This document shows positions 51,729 through 64,000 of a stretch of DNA of 64,000 nucleotides, in pieces (position 1 is the first letter of the stretch; the number at the start of each line of letters is the position of its first letter). The stretch is from Zonotrichia leucophrys gambelii. Lineage: Eukaryota > Chordata > Aves > Passeriformes > Passerellidae. The stretch covers positions 45,413,229 through 45,477,228 of the forward strand of contig NC_088169.1 in assembly GCF_028769735.1 (NCBI RefSeq). Reading direction: 5' to 3'. Under the pieces are notes generated by a model. It saw only the letters and a list, made by a program, of their open reading frames with translations, ran no database searches and was not told the origin of the DNA. The translations under genes were made by a program, and so were the position numbers.

Positions 51729-53269
51729 GTTTAACTCAGTATTTCCTGATTTCATACAGGGCAAGACAACCTTCTTCTCCACTATTTGTTCTTTGTATCA
51801 TTTGGTTCTCAATAATTTTTTGTTCTGTCATGTATGCAAACTGGAAATTTATCTCTTAAACACAGTCTTCTACACTCCCACATAGCAGGAGGGGACCATT
51901 GTATTTAATGGTAGCATAGTCTTACCTGAAATGAAAATAATACAATATTATATTTTTATATGGCATCAGTGAATAAGGGCAAATAAGAATTATTCTTTAT
52001 TTGTGACTAAGTAAAACCTCCTTATTCATCACCCACCTTGTTTATTCTTTTCTAATTACTTTGTAGGTTGATCATCTTATAAGAACTCTCAGTTCACACA
52101 TCTGGCTTGTGCCTTCTTTTCTCTCCCCTTACTAGATAATAAAAACTTACATGAATTTATCAAACACACAACTTGTAAATTCTATGGAAACATTTCAAAG
52201 CCAGTAAAAGAACTTCAAGCAATTTATATTTTCTATTGGAGAGAGTAGTAGTGGGATATGCTCTGTGTCTGTGATTAATAAGCAGCAGACAAAGGTCCTC
52301 CATCACAATTTTAAACACAGGAAGTTTGAATTAAATAATTGAGGACAGACACTCAGAGGCTGATGAATAGAAGTTATTTCTAAGATTAATCATCATTTTT
52401 GAAGAAGAGAAAAGATAAGGATACATGATTTTTCATCATAAACTTATTAAAATGCACCTTTTTATTTTCACTAGACTGAAAATGCTATTAGAACTCAAAC
52501 TAGAATAGAATTATGTAATCTGCTTTTTATATGGTAGATCTAGTCCACATGTCCATAAACATGTTTGTAGTGTTTGTTTCTATTTTTATTTTTTTCTGTT
52601 CAAGTGCAAACTCTTCAAAAGCCAAGCCAAACAAAAATCCTCCCACTGCTCTCCACAGTATATGGTGATGAAGGCAGAGAACAAAAAGACCTGAAGATAA
52701 TTTGTAACTAACATATAATACAACAGGTAAAAACTAAGTGGATTAAAAAAAAGAGACAACACAAGCAAATCCCAAAATATTTATTAATCTTTGCACAGCA
52801 ATTAAGACAGCAAGTTTCTGACTGTTAGCAACTGCTTTAAAGAGATTACCATAACAGGGTCTCTGGAGGAACACAAAGGAAAATTGTAGGTTGCACAGCA
52901 GCTGATAGTCTTGACTGGCAAGAATGTTGCTCAGGAGGCTGAAAAGCTGCTCATGTTGACATCCTTGGTCAGCATTTCTTAAAAAGAAAACAAGTTGTCT
53001 TTATATGTAATGTTCTTTCAAGATATATGGCAGTTCAAGTCTAAAGATTGCCCATATTAATATTAAGGTTTCAGAGCACTAAGCTGTTAGTGAGTCATTT
53101 ACAATAACAGCAAACACAATATAGTTTCCAATAGGCTCGTAATACAAATTAGGTATGTTTTGTTGCAGTGTGATATAAAATTTATTCATACAAGTTGAAC
53201 CTGATCACACAGCTCACTCTTTACAAAGCCATGGATTACCCCTTGCACTTCAATTACATTAAACCTCTG
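51729..53269. other. AT-rich DNA between two LTR fragments
   Basis: About 1.5 kb separating two same-orientation fragments of what looks like one LTR family. No gag, protease, RT, integrase or env motif is visible on either strand, so it does not look like a provirus interior. A slightly more complex stretch at about 52.78-52.98 kb was not recognised. Confidence 0.55.
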
Positions 53270-53572
53270 AAACAGGGGTTGAGGTATGGGCAGGAAGATC
53301 CCTCAGCCGTTGCTGTCACAGGCTAACAGACAGACCTCGAGGAAATTAGTTTAATTTATTACCAATCAAGCAAGGGTAGGACAAGGAGAAATAAAACTAC
53401 ATCTCAGAAACACCTTGCTCCACCTCTCCTTTATCCTGGATTTAACTTTAGTCCTTCGTTCCCTATCTCCTCTTTCACAGTGGTGAAACAGCCTTTGTGC
53501 ATATGAGAAGAGCTGAATTATGTCATCTGCTAGATGAAATGAGTGTTGCTGCATCTCTTCTTCTTCTTCAAT
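53270..53572 (-). mobile_element. Endogenous-retrovirus LTR fragment (3' half)
   Basis: The plus strand shows gggcaggaagatccctcagc, gctgtcacaggc and gacctcgaggaaattag, then tttaatttattaccaatcaa with the antisense polyadenylation signal TTTATT at 53355-53360. Next come a 'gggtaggacaaggagaaataaaac' block, acaccttgctccacctctcc and 'tttaactttagtcc', and finally a diverged 'tgttgctgcatctcttcttc' segment. It appears to be the same LTR family as the 51.13-51.73 kb element, in the same minus orientation but truncated before the promoter half. Plus-strand TTC repeats close the fragment at about 53.57 kb. No internal proviral genes adjoin. Confidence 0.65.
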
Positions 53573-54510
53573 AAAAGCAGTTTGGCTTTCAGAAAGAAAA
53601 ATTCATTGAGAGGGAAAATTTAATCTCAAAAGATCCAATGAGTTGATACAAGCTTCTAGGAATGATCACAGATATTTATTGGAATTAAAAAGTTGGAAAT
53701 AAGCTTTGAAATTCCCTTAAGTATGCCTCAGGAAGGAGCTATCTTTTGAGGGAATTATCTGCAAAAGTTGCAAAACATCTTTTTTTCTGTGATGACATGA
53801 TCCTCTACATTAGTCCTCATAGTGTAAGTAGGGATTAAAATTTAATATTTTTCAACTGCAGGGCATCCATCGTTACTTATTTTCCCTGGAAATACAGTTT
53901 CTGGAATGGAAAAACATAGGACTTCATTTCTAGCTAAGAGGGGAATATGTGTTTTCACTAATAGGAGGGAGAGTGATAGACATGATGGCCATGTATAGCA
54001 TGAAGGATATTGCATGAGGGAAACCTTAAAAAAATAGGGTTTTTTTTCATTTTAACAACTGTCCTGTTATATGAGAAATCAAAAAAAAGAAAAATACCAC
54101 CTATGCCTGAATTCCATACACTACCTTCAATTCAAATATAGCTTTTTTGCATTTTAATACAAACCTTTGATATCAGAAAAAAAAAAGAAAACTGGCACAG
54201 TTAGCATGTAAATTATTAATGCATACCTTAAAAAAAAAATTACCCTTGTCTGAGAAACTTTAAGTCTTGTGAAGACAAGGGAATATATGGCAGAGAAGTT
54301 CCACCTTAAAAGTAAGAAGCCAGATTAAGAAATTAAATGTCAACATAGGATAGCAACTGTGTTGTCAGCAGGCCAGAATAAAGACTAAGGCAAGAAGCAA
54401 AGTGAAAGAGCTTCTCCCCAAAGCAGCAGTGTTTGCATGAAAGTGACAGAGCTGCTCAACATGTGTGCAGAACTCAGTGAGTCTGTATATTCTAAATCAC
54501 ATTTTCAACA
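53573..54510. other. Non-coding AT-rich DNA
   Basis: No gene seen. A potential stem-loop with 9-bp arms (cccttgtct / agacaaggg) sits at about 54243-54281; chance is a fair explanation. Confidence 0.55.
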
Positions 54511-54570
54511 GAAGCACCTTGCACTTGGCCTTGGTGAAACCCATAATGTTTCAGGTGCCCAGGTGTCCCC
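54511..54570 (-). mobile_element. Tiny CR1 LINE reverse-transcriptase remnant
   Basis: The minus strand of this 60-bp segment encodes MGFTKAKCKVL, a close match to the conserved CR1 late-RT motif MKFNKAKCKVLHL. The plus strand reads as the usual antisense form (gcacttggccttggtgaaac). Nothing of the element is recognisable on either side, so this is either an extremely decayed copy or a short captured piece. The length makes the call less certain than for the other CR1 copies. Confidence 0.6.
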
Positions 54571-57500
54571 ATGAGTTTCTAGCAAGAGGAAGATGATGGA
54601 CTTGGAAGCAAGACTCAGATATATCCTCATATAGCCACCCTCAGCTTTTATGCTGGTACAGGTTTTGTCCAGTTATGGACCATTTTGTAGCTCTTGTCAC
54701 TAGTAATTGCTCTTCCTGCAAAATTAAGATAAATACTGAATCTGGTCATGATTACTGTGCTATGCTATAAAACAGGATCCTCTTTTTAGGGACCTTAGCC
54801 AAAAAATAATTCTCTTTTTAAAGTGCGACTGTACAAATTACAACAATACTTTTCCCCATTATACTGTCAATCATCACAGAATTTTGTTCATTTGTTTCAA
54901 GTTATACTATAATTGTGATTAATGTGTGAGAATATATTGTGCCATTTGAGACACCTGTTTAAATCCTCAATATGTATAAAATTGAGAGATTATGTAAATA
55001 ATTTAAAAGAAATATCTGATAGAATATGAGGCAGCTATAATTTAAGGGAAAGTAAAACTTATATTTTAATTTCCAGAGTGCCTGTGTTGATTGAGGAAAG
55101 AATGAATCCTGAGCCAGCCCGGAACAGTTCTTGCAAATTTTCAGAAACTCTATACCTAAGACTGGGTGTTCTTTGCCACATAATTAATCAGTGAATTTTT
55201 CACATGTAGGATTACATAAATTATACTATTGCCAGTATTCATAATTTGCTTTGTTTCTTGGTTTTTGTCTTTTGGTCATGATCCAGGCCGGTTCCAGGCT
55301 GCTGAATTGAAATGTCACACAGCTGAAGTGACACAGAGATCAGCGTATACAAAGTCTTGCTATAGCCATTGGAAATCCAGTCTTAAGATACTCATCTTGC
55401 TTTGAAGGAGATACTTATGCTGAGACTTTTGGGGACTTACACAAGAGATGTAATGAGAGGGAGAGGGGACAACATGATATAACTTTGAATTTAACTCTTG
55501 TTTGAGCAAAGTAATGGAGTAGATGATTTCAAGAAATAGTTTCCAATGTTAGCTGGAATTTTAAACTTTCTTCTTGAACAAAAGCAATTTAGCAATTTAC
55601 ATTAAAAAACCCAGTATGCTGAGAACATCTGTTGATAATGTTTTCAAGTGACTGAACTGCACTGTGCAGTACATATTTTGTGGAGCAGCTGTTCCCAGAA
55701 ATAGCTGGTAGGAAAATGAAATCTTGTTTTTCACAAATGATATGCATGCATTATAAACTTGCATTTCCCAAACCCTGTTGCAATATTTACTTGAGTTATT
55801 GCTATACTCTTACCTCGATGAGGTAACCATATAACACTATGACCACCATGTAACAGTATGAACAAACATGCACTATAGATATTGTTCTACATGTCTTTGT
55901 TAGCAAAGGTAAGAATACAGAGTTGATAAGGTATAGTTTTTCCTTTAAACTTAACTTGATGATAATTACTATAAGACATAGCTCTTTTTCATCTGTTGTG
56001 TACCTTCAAATTTTCCTTATGGTACCTGCCATTTAGGATGATGAGGAAGCCTTTCTGAGCTATAATTCAAAATATTAAAAAAAAAAAGTTTAGGTTTGAA
56101 TATGCTTTCTGAACTATATTTGCTTTCTGAAGTACAATATGCTTTCTGAATCATATTTACATAGCACAAATTATTCCCTCTTTAATTGCAAGTTTTTTTA
56201 ATAACTAAACATTGACAAGGAAAAAAACTCAAAAATTATATAATAAAAATAGATTATTATATGTGGAATATTTTTAATCTTTTCAATAGGTATTATACAT
56301 TTTAAAATACTTTAAGAATCATTCTAAATAATGAACTAATTACCAATCATATTCCATCTCAGGTATATTTATTTTTATAAAACCTGTTATATTTAGAGGA
56401 ATTCATTTGCAGTAGAAGGTGCAACTAAGCATTTTTAATGTGGAATGCTATAAAGAAAGTGCTATCTATTTGAAATTGAGCTTCTTTATGGGATTTATTA
56501 ATTAATAGAAAAAGAATATACACTTTAGTGTTAAAAATCCTAAGGGGAAAAATATTAATACAAATTAGAATTGTAATGCACAAAAAATTCTTGCAACATT
56601 GATGAAATTAAATTCAAGACAATCCCATTGTATAAAGACAGATTTCCCAATGAGTCTGCATATATCACTAAATTAAAAAAAAACCCCAAAACTATGCAAT
56701 TCTAATAAAATATAGATATTTTTGTTAAACTTAATGCATAATGTGATTTCAATTTACTTTTCTTCAGTCATTTGCGTTTCCCTATCTTCACATATAATAT
56801 ACTTTTGCCGTTTGTTTTCCAGTTTTTTGATGTTACTTTCATTATTTCAATTCCAGTTTGAATGACTGTTCAGATTCAGATAGTAGAAATCAGGTTTGAT
56901 TCTTTTAAGTTCAACTTTTATTAAAGTCAAATGGCCAAATCTAAGAAGAAACTACAATGAATATCCCAGGTGTTTTGGAGTCACCACTGTCCAACTTTGA
57001 TTTAAAAACAAACAAAAAAAACAAAATCCACTTACCTGAAGTTAATGGAAGACTAGATGTTTCATAAACCAAAACAACAACAGCAGATCTAAACAAAAAC
57101 TCCCTAAACTGATATTCATAGCTCATCCTCCTTACACTGTTGTGTTCTTTATACTAGATTGCTTCTGTTCTCTTCCCTATATTTTGCATTCCATTGTTTC
57201 CATTAACACGATTCTTATTTTCTCAATAAAAAAATCAATATTTATAAGTATTAAAAAATATATGTGCTTTCTAATAAGTGTTAAAAATGCAATGTTAATG
57301 ATAATCTGATCACTTTTGGCTTTAAAATAACTAAATTTTGAAAAGACCAAAACAAATATTAGAAGTACTTACTAACTACAGAGCAGTTTTCTTTGGGGCC
57401 TTTGCGGGAGTGGCAAAAATTAAATTTAGATGGATACACGAAGCTGTGTGTCTGTAAAGCATAGAATTTATGGAATACTTCTATTTTAAAAGAATCTAAA

Positions 57501-58999
57501 ACAGAATTAGGAAAAAAAAATCCCTTTTGTATGCACAGAATGAAAAATGAGTTAAAAGGTCATTAATTTGGCTTAATTCTGTACCTAACTAATGCAAACA
57601 ACAAAGTATCTTGACTGAAAAAAACCAAAAAACGACCAAGTCCAAAGAATTTAGAAACAGAAAAAACAACTGAACACGGTATTTGAGGTGTGACTTCACC
57701 AGTGCTGATTTACAACTTATTTTCATCAAGTGAATAATTGAGTTATTCAGATGTGAAAGTGTACTTTTTGGTTTTCTGTTGCTTCTAATGATTTTTATTT
57801 GCCAGATTCATCATATATTTTATGACCTTTGTCAGAAAGACTAGAGAAGACTGTAGTCGAACAGTTTAAATTTCTTTGTTTTTGAAATGAAAATTGGAGT
57901 TTCAAATGTATAATCTATTTTCAATAGTAGCATTCTATAAAGAGATGACATTCTTTACAGTGTTTCAAGTTTATATTCATATAAGTTTATGTTAAGATTG
58001 ATTAAATAGGCTGAGCTAAATGTTATTTTTTATTCAAAAAAGTTTCTATGTATGTTATTGACTCATTTCAGGATATCCTTCTTTCCTAGCTAAGGGCTTC
58101 AGAGGTATCAAAAACTATGTTTGCTAATTCTCCCCTCAGCTCCTAGGGAGGTTTTTGTTATTACTTTGCTGCTGCATTTCCTTTTGAATAAAACATGTTT
58201 GAAGAAAACATTGCATAACTGGGACTCGTTCTACATTTATCTCTTCCTGCTTCTTTACTCAATTCTTTAAATCCAGAACTTTTTTTTCCGTTCCACCCAC
58301 ACACTCAAAATATGCAAATTTTGGATTGTTTCATTTTTTTTCAAGGTTGAACTTCTTTTATACCTCAATCCTTTGTAATCATTATTTTCATTACCTGCAT
58401 TATAAGTTTCAAAATAAATAGACACAGTAATACCATTAAAATCTATGCCTTGGCATTGAGAATTTTACTTTGGTTCAGGTTTTTTATGGCGTATTACGAT
58501 TTATTTAGGAGGCTGCTGATAATTAGTACTCATTAGAAATTCTAACCTGCTTCCAAATGAAGAGACAGCTTTTGCACTGTCCTGGCAATGAACTCTTCAT
58601 TTATCCAGCTTAGATAGACAGGTAACCAAGTCTCTTAGAATGATATGTGGATTTTACTTAATTAAACTTACTTTTCTCTTTCTTTTTTTACATGTGATAG
58701 AATATAGAATGAGGTATTCCAAAATATTTTAAAAGTATTGCTATTTTATTAGCCATATAGATATAACTGGATTAAATTTCTTTTTAAAATATTAAAATAA
58801 GAGGAATGGGATAGCATTTTTTTTTCATTATTTAGTGGGTTGGAAAAGGATTTACTAATTGTAATGATTAATGATATTGTAGTACTGATTAAAACAAAAA
58901 TGCACACTATTACTCTAAGCAATAGTATTTTAAAGAATTTTAATAATATATTTACTATCTGTGTATTTATTAATATATGCATACATTAATATTTATTAC
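54571..58999. other. Non-coding AT-rich DNA
   Basis: No gene seen. It contains a three-copy 18-19 bp tandem repeat at 56101-56158. Frames are short and without recognisable domains. Confidence 0.6.
56101..56158. repeat. Three-copy tandem repeat, period 18-19
   Basis: The core gctttctgaa starts at 56104, 56122 and 56141, with related flanks (tat before; ac-tatat or tcatatt after). A weaker relative, gcctttctgag, lies at about 56049. Confidence 0.9.
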
Positions 59000-61900
59000 T
59001 TATTTATAATTTAATTCGCTGCTTACTCATCCCTTTTTCCTGTCTTTGAAGAAGTAAAACTTATAAATCGTCCATCACGTCCAGCCAACTTTAATTTTGC
59101 AAAATTAAATTTGACAAAAACCTGATTTTAAATTTTCAAATCATTCTTTGAGAAAAAAAATCTTTCAAAAGTTACAGACTTTTTACAAATTTTTGATAGA
59201 AACCACAGTTTTTCCAATCTAGTCTACTGAGCTGATCTTGTAAAATTATTTCTTTAAACTCAAACTAAATCTTGTAATAATTCAATTTATATCTTTTTAA
59301 AATGAAAATTATATTTTATATCATTACTTGCAGCAGCATGTTATTTTTTATAGAAAACAATATTCCAGGGATGGATAGGACTCTATAGGAAGCAGTTTTC
59401 TTTCAAGAGGAGCTATGAAAAGACAACCTTCAGCAAAGTCAATGAGAAGGACTATGCTGAAATATATAGAGAATTGTTTCTTCACCATATAGAACAATAG
59501 AAGGGTAAATGCTTCATTTACTTAGGTGATCTTTAGTATCTAGATCCTTCAGTGAACTTCAAAATCCTATAGTTGTTATTCATTGTCTGTACATTCTGTG
59601 TAGAACACTCAACCTGAACAAAGTAAGACTGAAATGGGAGAAGAGTGAGGAAGGATGAACAGTTCTAAAACCACGGAAATGAAGATTGTGCTGTACCATC
59701 CCATACTCTGCATCTTTAACTTTTCAGATGACAAAGAAATGCTGTAAGTTCCTTCCCAATGACTGGGAGTCACAACAAAAGGCTAAGGCTAGTGTCTTCA
59801 CATGCAAGATCTCAGCTTAATGACAGGTTAATCCTTTACGGTGTTTCTGTGCTTAGAAGCGTAGGAAGAAAAGCTAAATTCACAGTGTTACTCATAGCCT
59901 ATATTTAAAATCCCATAATATAAATAAATACATATATTTATAAATATTAATAAATATATATTTTGCAATATATAAGCATACTCCAATATACTCTAGGCTC
60001 TAGTTTCTGCCCAGCTTTATTTGTTTTTAGTGCCACTAAGACTTCCTTTATTATCTCAACATATTTTACAGTGCTTCCTGAAGATTTGGAAGGGCATGAA
60101 TCAAATTATTTTATATTGAAAAGTAAATATAAGAAAGAAATATGATCACTGGATTCAAAACAAACATTAGAATTTCCTATGATAGTAAAATCACCTCATT
60201 ATAATAGTCAATTTCTGAGTAACTTCTTTTTAGGGATGCACTCGTGATGGGATGTGTACAAGCGAAAGCTGCAGCTCGCTGTTGACATCAATGAAAAGGA
60301 TAATAATTTTAATAAGTCCAGAGAAGACACTTATGTGTCTTTACAGTGAAATGAACACTAAATAGTAAATATTTTTTAAAAATGAAAGTGAAATTCTTGG
60401 TGAGAACACTGAATCATTGAGAAGTGAAAATTGTCTAAATTTTCTAAATTAGAAATCTAAAATTACCAAAGAGATTTCACCACAATTGCACTACATTTCT
60501 AGAATCCTTCTCATGAAAGGATTTGTCACTCTCCTGCGAAATCAGATGGACAAAGTGATCAAGCAATCTGAACAAGAATGTCCTGTTTAGATAGGGGTTT
60601 GGGGTGATGATATACATCTAGGTGAGCAGTACTTTATTGGTGTCAGTCTCTGTCTGTTTTCTCAAAGTGAAAACTTAATGCTTCTAAGTAGTGATGATAC
60701 AAGGTGAACTTCATGTAACATAAAATATTTTCTGCATAGAACACTTGAATTTGTTAATGATTACACATATGAGTCACAGGAGTTTCAGATTGTATCCATT
60801 TTTCCTGATAAGCAACATTGGTAATAAATTTGATAAAGTCTATAGGGGGTATATATTATAATCCACTGGATTTGGAAAGGAAGAATTGTTATTGCAGTAA
60901 AAAGCTTTGTGCTAACTCTTGGAAGCATCAAGATTAAGACCTGTCAGAGTTGCTTTGTCTGAATTTGGGCTGGCCTGGGCTTGCCTGGAGCTTTGCTTTA
61001 GCCTGTTTAGGAACTGAAAATTGAACTATTTCTTTTTGTTTACTTTTTATCATTGTGTTACAAACATACAATAAATTAATCATAAATTTCAAAATAATAC
61101 CAATAAAATGTGGTTATTCTGTGTAGTATAAATTGCCTACAATGATAGAATACAATTGCAACATAAAGAGTACAGGCATATGATGACAACAGAGGCCTTC
61201 AAAGCACGGGCATAGAATAATACAAGAGGCCTCAGGGCTTTTGTATTATTGAACAACATACTAGGGGTCAATTACAGGTCACTAAAGGAATCCGGCCTGG
61301 GGAAATTGGTAACTGAGACTTTAGTGGTAACAAAGAGAAAAAAGAATCCAATATATGTAGGAGCACACCATTCATAATTTATGTGCATGTTAGGTGGAAG
61401 TGAGGAGCACTTGCTCCACTGAGGAACAAGCAACAGGCAGAGCATGTTAAAAATATATATAAAAAAGATATTATACTAAGAAAAGGAAAATCTCACTGTA
61501 ATTATTGCATCTGCTCTGAGAAAGACTCAGTATGCTGGTGATTTATTACAACTCATTATATCTTCTTGAGGACTCAAGTGTTGACCTAAGTACATGATGA
61601 AAGGATTTTGGAAGAGTGAGCACAATGGTGAAAAAAATGTAGACACTAGAAGTTTTTTGTACAATTATTGTAACATTACTGCTATTGAGACTATCCTTTT
61701 CTTGCCATAAGATTTTGATTGACTACTAAGAAATTCTTGGCTTTGTATATGAGGTTTGTTCCTTTGGTTCCCTTGCATGAGTCAATTTAGGTTATTAAAA
61801 TTTAGCTGCAGTTATACATGTCTAGGTGATCATAAGTAAAATGAGGCCATGACAGACTACAATGACTCATAATGCATCTTTGTGACTGCTGAGAGATTTT

Positions 61901-64000
61901 ATACCCACAATCAATAGACAAGTTGAGAGTGCTGGACTTGTATGTTTACTAGAATCCATAGGCAATAAGGCTGTATGGAATTGGAAACAGTGTCATCTCA
62001 GCCCTAGGCTGTATGGCTGATGTGGTTTCAGAAAATTATTAAAGTACCTTTTTATAATTTATCATCACTACATTCCAGTCTATATACATATATATATAAA
62101 TATATATTTATATTTGTATATATGTTATGTTACGCATGCTAGTGCTATCACTGAGACTATTAGATGATCACAGGATAAAAATGACTATAACTATGAGAAA
62201 AAATGTAGACCTGGGAAAATGATGTCATTTTTTTTTGTTAGCAATGATGTCAGTAATTGTAATTAAAATTCTAAGTTGCTGGAGTTCTTAGGACATTTTA
62301 AACAGCTAAACTGACACACACAGTCTTTTGAAAGTTTCCCATTATAATCAGATGCATAATTTTTATCTTCACGAACATACCAGTGATATGACATAAGATG
62401 AAAACTTGTAACAGATTTTTTCAATAGTTTGCTACAAATTTATGATTTTAATACATTAATGATTTTGCTTACATCTCCCCATACTAATCTTATGAAGAAA
62501 TTACTCTATCAGTGTATCAATTCCATTTCTGATTTGTGTGGGGGAACTTTTCTCCACTGTGAAGGACTGAGATGTAAAGCAAGAGCAGAATGAAGTGAGT
62601 GAATTGTGACTGCCAAGTAACAATAGGGTATTCAGCTCTTCAGAAAAGCACTAGCCATTAATTAAATAGCTGGTGTTGATTTACACCTTCTCTCTGGAGT
62701 ACAAAATGTTGCATGCCTAAGTGTTTGTACAGTTATAGGCAGAATATATTTATTGCACAAAGTAAAGATAAATAGAATGATATCACTGTGTAGTTATCAA
62801 TCATCTACAGGTAAACCATCCATAAAAGTTGTCATTGTAGACAGGCCATTGTAGACTCATTTCAACTCAATATTGCACTTTATTTTCTGAATATAGGGAA
62901 AAAATAACTAGCAGTTACCTGTAGTATAAGATTATGCTTTTTTGTTACATGCTGGAATAGATAAATTCTCCGGATATTAAATAAAATAGTTTCACATGAA
63001 ATTGAATTTATTGTGATTTTTATGTATTTCAATTATATTAAAGGCATCTCTTTAATACCATTTACAAAATTAATTTGCTGAAAATCTGCATTTGGCTGCT
63101 GAGAGAAAACAACATAGCATCTTGCCTTAAATGCAACATACATAAACAATATCACAGAACACTGAGATTGATACATTTTTACACACAGGCACCTTGAGAC
63201 ACCTTGAGAAACTGTGAATATATTGAGTCAATATCAGAAAACTGCCTAGAAAAGCTGTGGTTGCCTTAACATTGCTATCATCGTGTAGAAAGAATTGAGG
63301 ACAGACTAGACAGTGAAAGACTGAATGTGGATGATGATGAATCCCTGGAGAATTATAGATATATAATATAGATAAAATTTACTACATATACTGATTTTCT
63401 ATGGAGGAAAGGTCAATCCCTGTGAATATGGCTAGAGCTGTATTAATGTTTCTCTTCTTTTGTCTACGTTTTTCTTTCACTTCCATAACCTTTCTTGCGT
63501 TAATCCTAGTTTTCTTTTGTAGATCTATAAATTTAATATGTCTGTGAGCTGAAAAATAATGTTTTTATTCTTTTAAGGTGCATTTATCATGTGTCTTCTG
63601 TGCCTTTGTGCATATGTAAAGACCAGATACCTGTTATTGTAATGATAAACTTCTCTTTCAGAAATTTGTCTAAAAAGATAAATATTCTAAATGGTGGAGT
63701 TGATAAATTCATCCTAAAGTACATCATTAGTTGTTAAATGAAAGAGTTCTACCTTAAGACTGGAAATCTGTATGTGAAATCCTTCATAATAATTACATTT
63801 CAATGATCCATAACTTTACTGAAAAGTTTTGTCAACCTTCCATTAACCATTGTACTATTTACTAAATTTTTACAGCAAACTGCTTTTCCTAGTAATAATT
63901 ATCATTTATACCTAGGCCTAACTCCAGAAGATGTCTTCAAAAAATTATAATCACATGAAAAATTCAAGTTTTAAGTGCTCTGGAGATATTTAATACTGTA
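59000..64000. other. Non-coding AT-rich DNA to the end of the window
   Basis: No gene or repeat family recognised. AT-rich low-complexity patches occur at about 59.92-59.97 kb and 62.08-62.12 kb, and a short 10-bp repeat (acaccttgag with a near copy before it) lies near 63.19 kb. The longest frame is 60 codons. Confidence 0.6.
62081..62124. repeat. TA-rich low-complexity tract
   Basis: An alternating TATATA run with occasional C, G or AAA interruptions. Confidence 0.85.

Noticed and set aside
51729..53269. Interior of a provirus between two LTRs
   Set aside because: No gag, pol or env motif in any frame, and composition equals the flanking unique DNA. A heavily deleted provirus stays possible but is not supported.
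54243..54281. Stem-loop with 9-bp arms as a terminator or regulatory hairpin
   Set aside because: One 9-bp inverted repeat with a 21-nt loop is expected by chance in 64 kb, and nothing nearby is transcribed as far as can be seen.

Overview
This 64 kb window looks like non-coding DNA from a bird nuclear genome: an intergenic desert or part of one very large intron. The evidence is its repeats. There are several CR1 (chicken repeat 1) LINE fragments ending in the ATTCTATG-type 3' tail typical of the family, and several pieces that read like old avian endogenous-retrovirus LTRs. SINE content is very low and the base composition is uniformly AT-rich. A songbird is plausible from the style of the LTRs, but I cannot fix the species. 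I found no convincing protein-coding gene, rRNA, tRNA, CRISPR array or prokaryotic feature. The open frames present are short and spread over all six frames. None resembles a known cellular protein, and the longest are translations of simple repeats or of antisense transposon sequence.

Layout. 1-7.79 kb is unique AT-rich DNA with a TG microsatellite and an A-rich tract. 7.79-7.87 kb is a short CR1 3' end (minus). 14.77-15.64 kb is a frameshifted CR1 ORF2 piece (minus) covering the linker and start of the reverse transcriptase. 18.43-19.15 kb holds two CR1 3' ends head to tail (plus), the second split by a TTTG repeat. 24.23-24.49 kb is a CR1 reverse-transcriptase core fragment (plus). 26.88-27.40 kb is an unexplained GC-richer block. 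30.16-30.21 kb is a perfect 51-nt palindrome. 32.27-33.01 kb is a CR1 3' portion (minus) carrying the end of ORF2 and the 3' UTR. 41.44-42.72 kb contains two GC-richer islands; the second begins with an LTR-like fragment. 47.00-47.24 kb is an uninterrupted 237-nt pyrimidine tract built of period-5 and period-7 blocks. 50.85-53.57 kb is a cluster of three LTR-like fragments, all in minus orientation. 54.51-54.57 kb is a tiny CR1 reverse-transcriptase remnant. The remainder to 64 kb is unique AT-rich DNA.

Nothing here forms an operon or pathway. Every recognisable element is a decayed, 5'-truncated or solo remnant with no intact frame, so none can move on its own. The most distinctive features are the 30.18 kb palindrome, the 47 kb polypyrimidine tract, the tandem CR1 pair and the one-sided LTR cluster. 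I did not find a credible new biological system. Family names for the repeats come from recalled consensus features, not from a database search.
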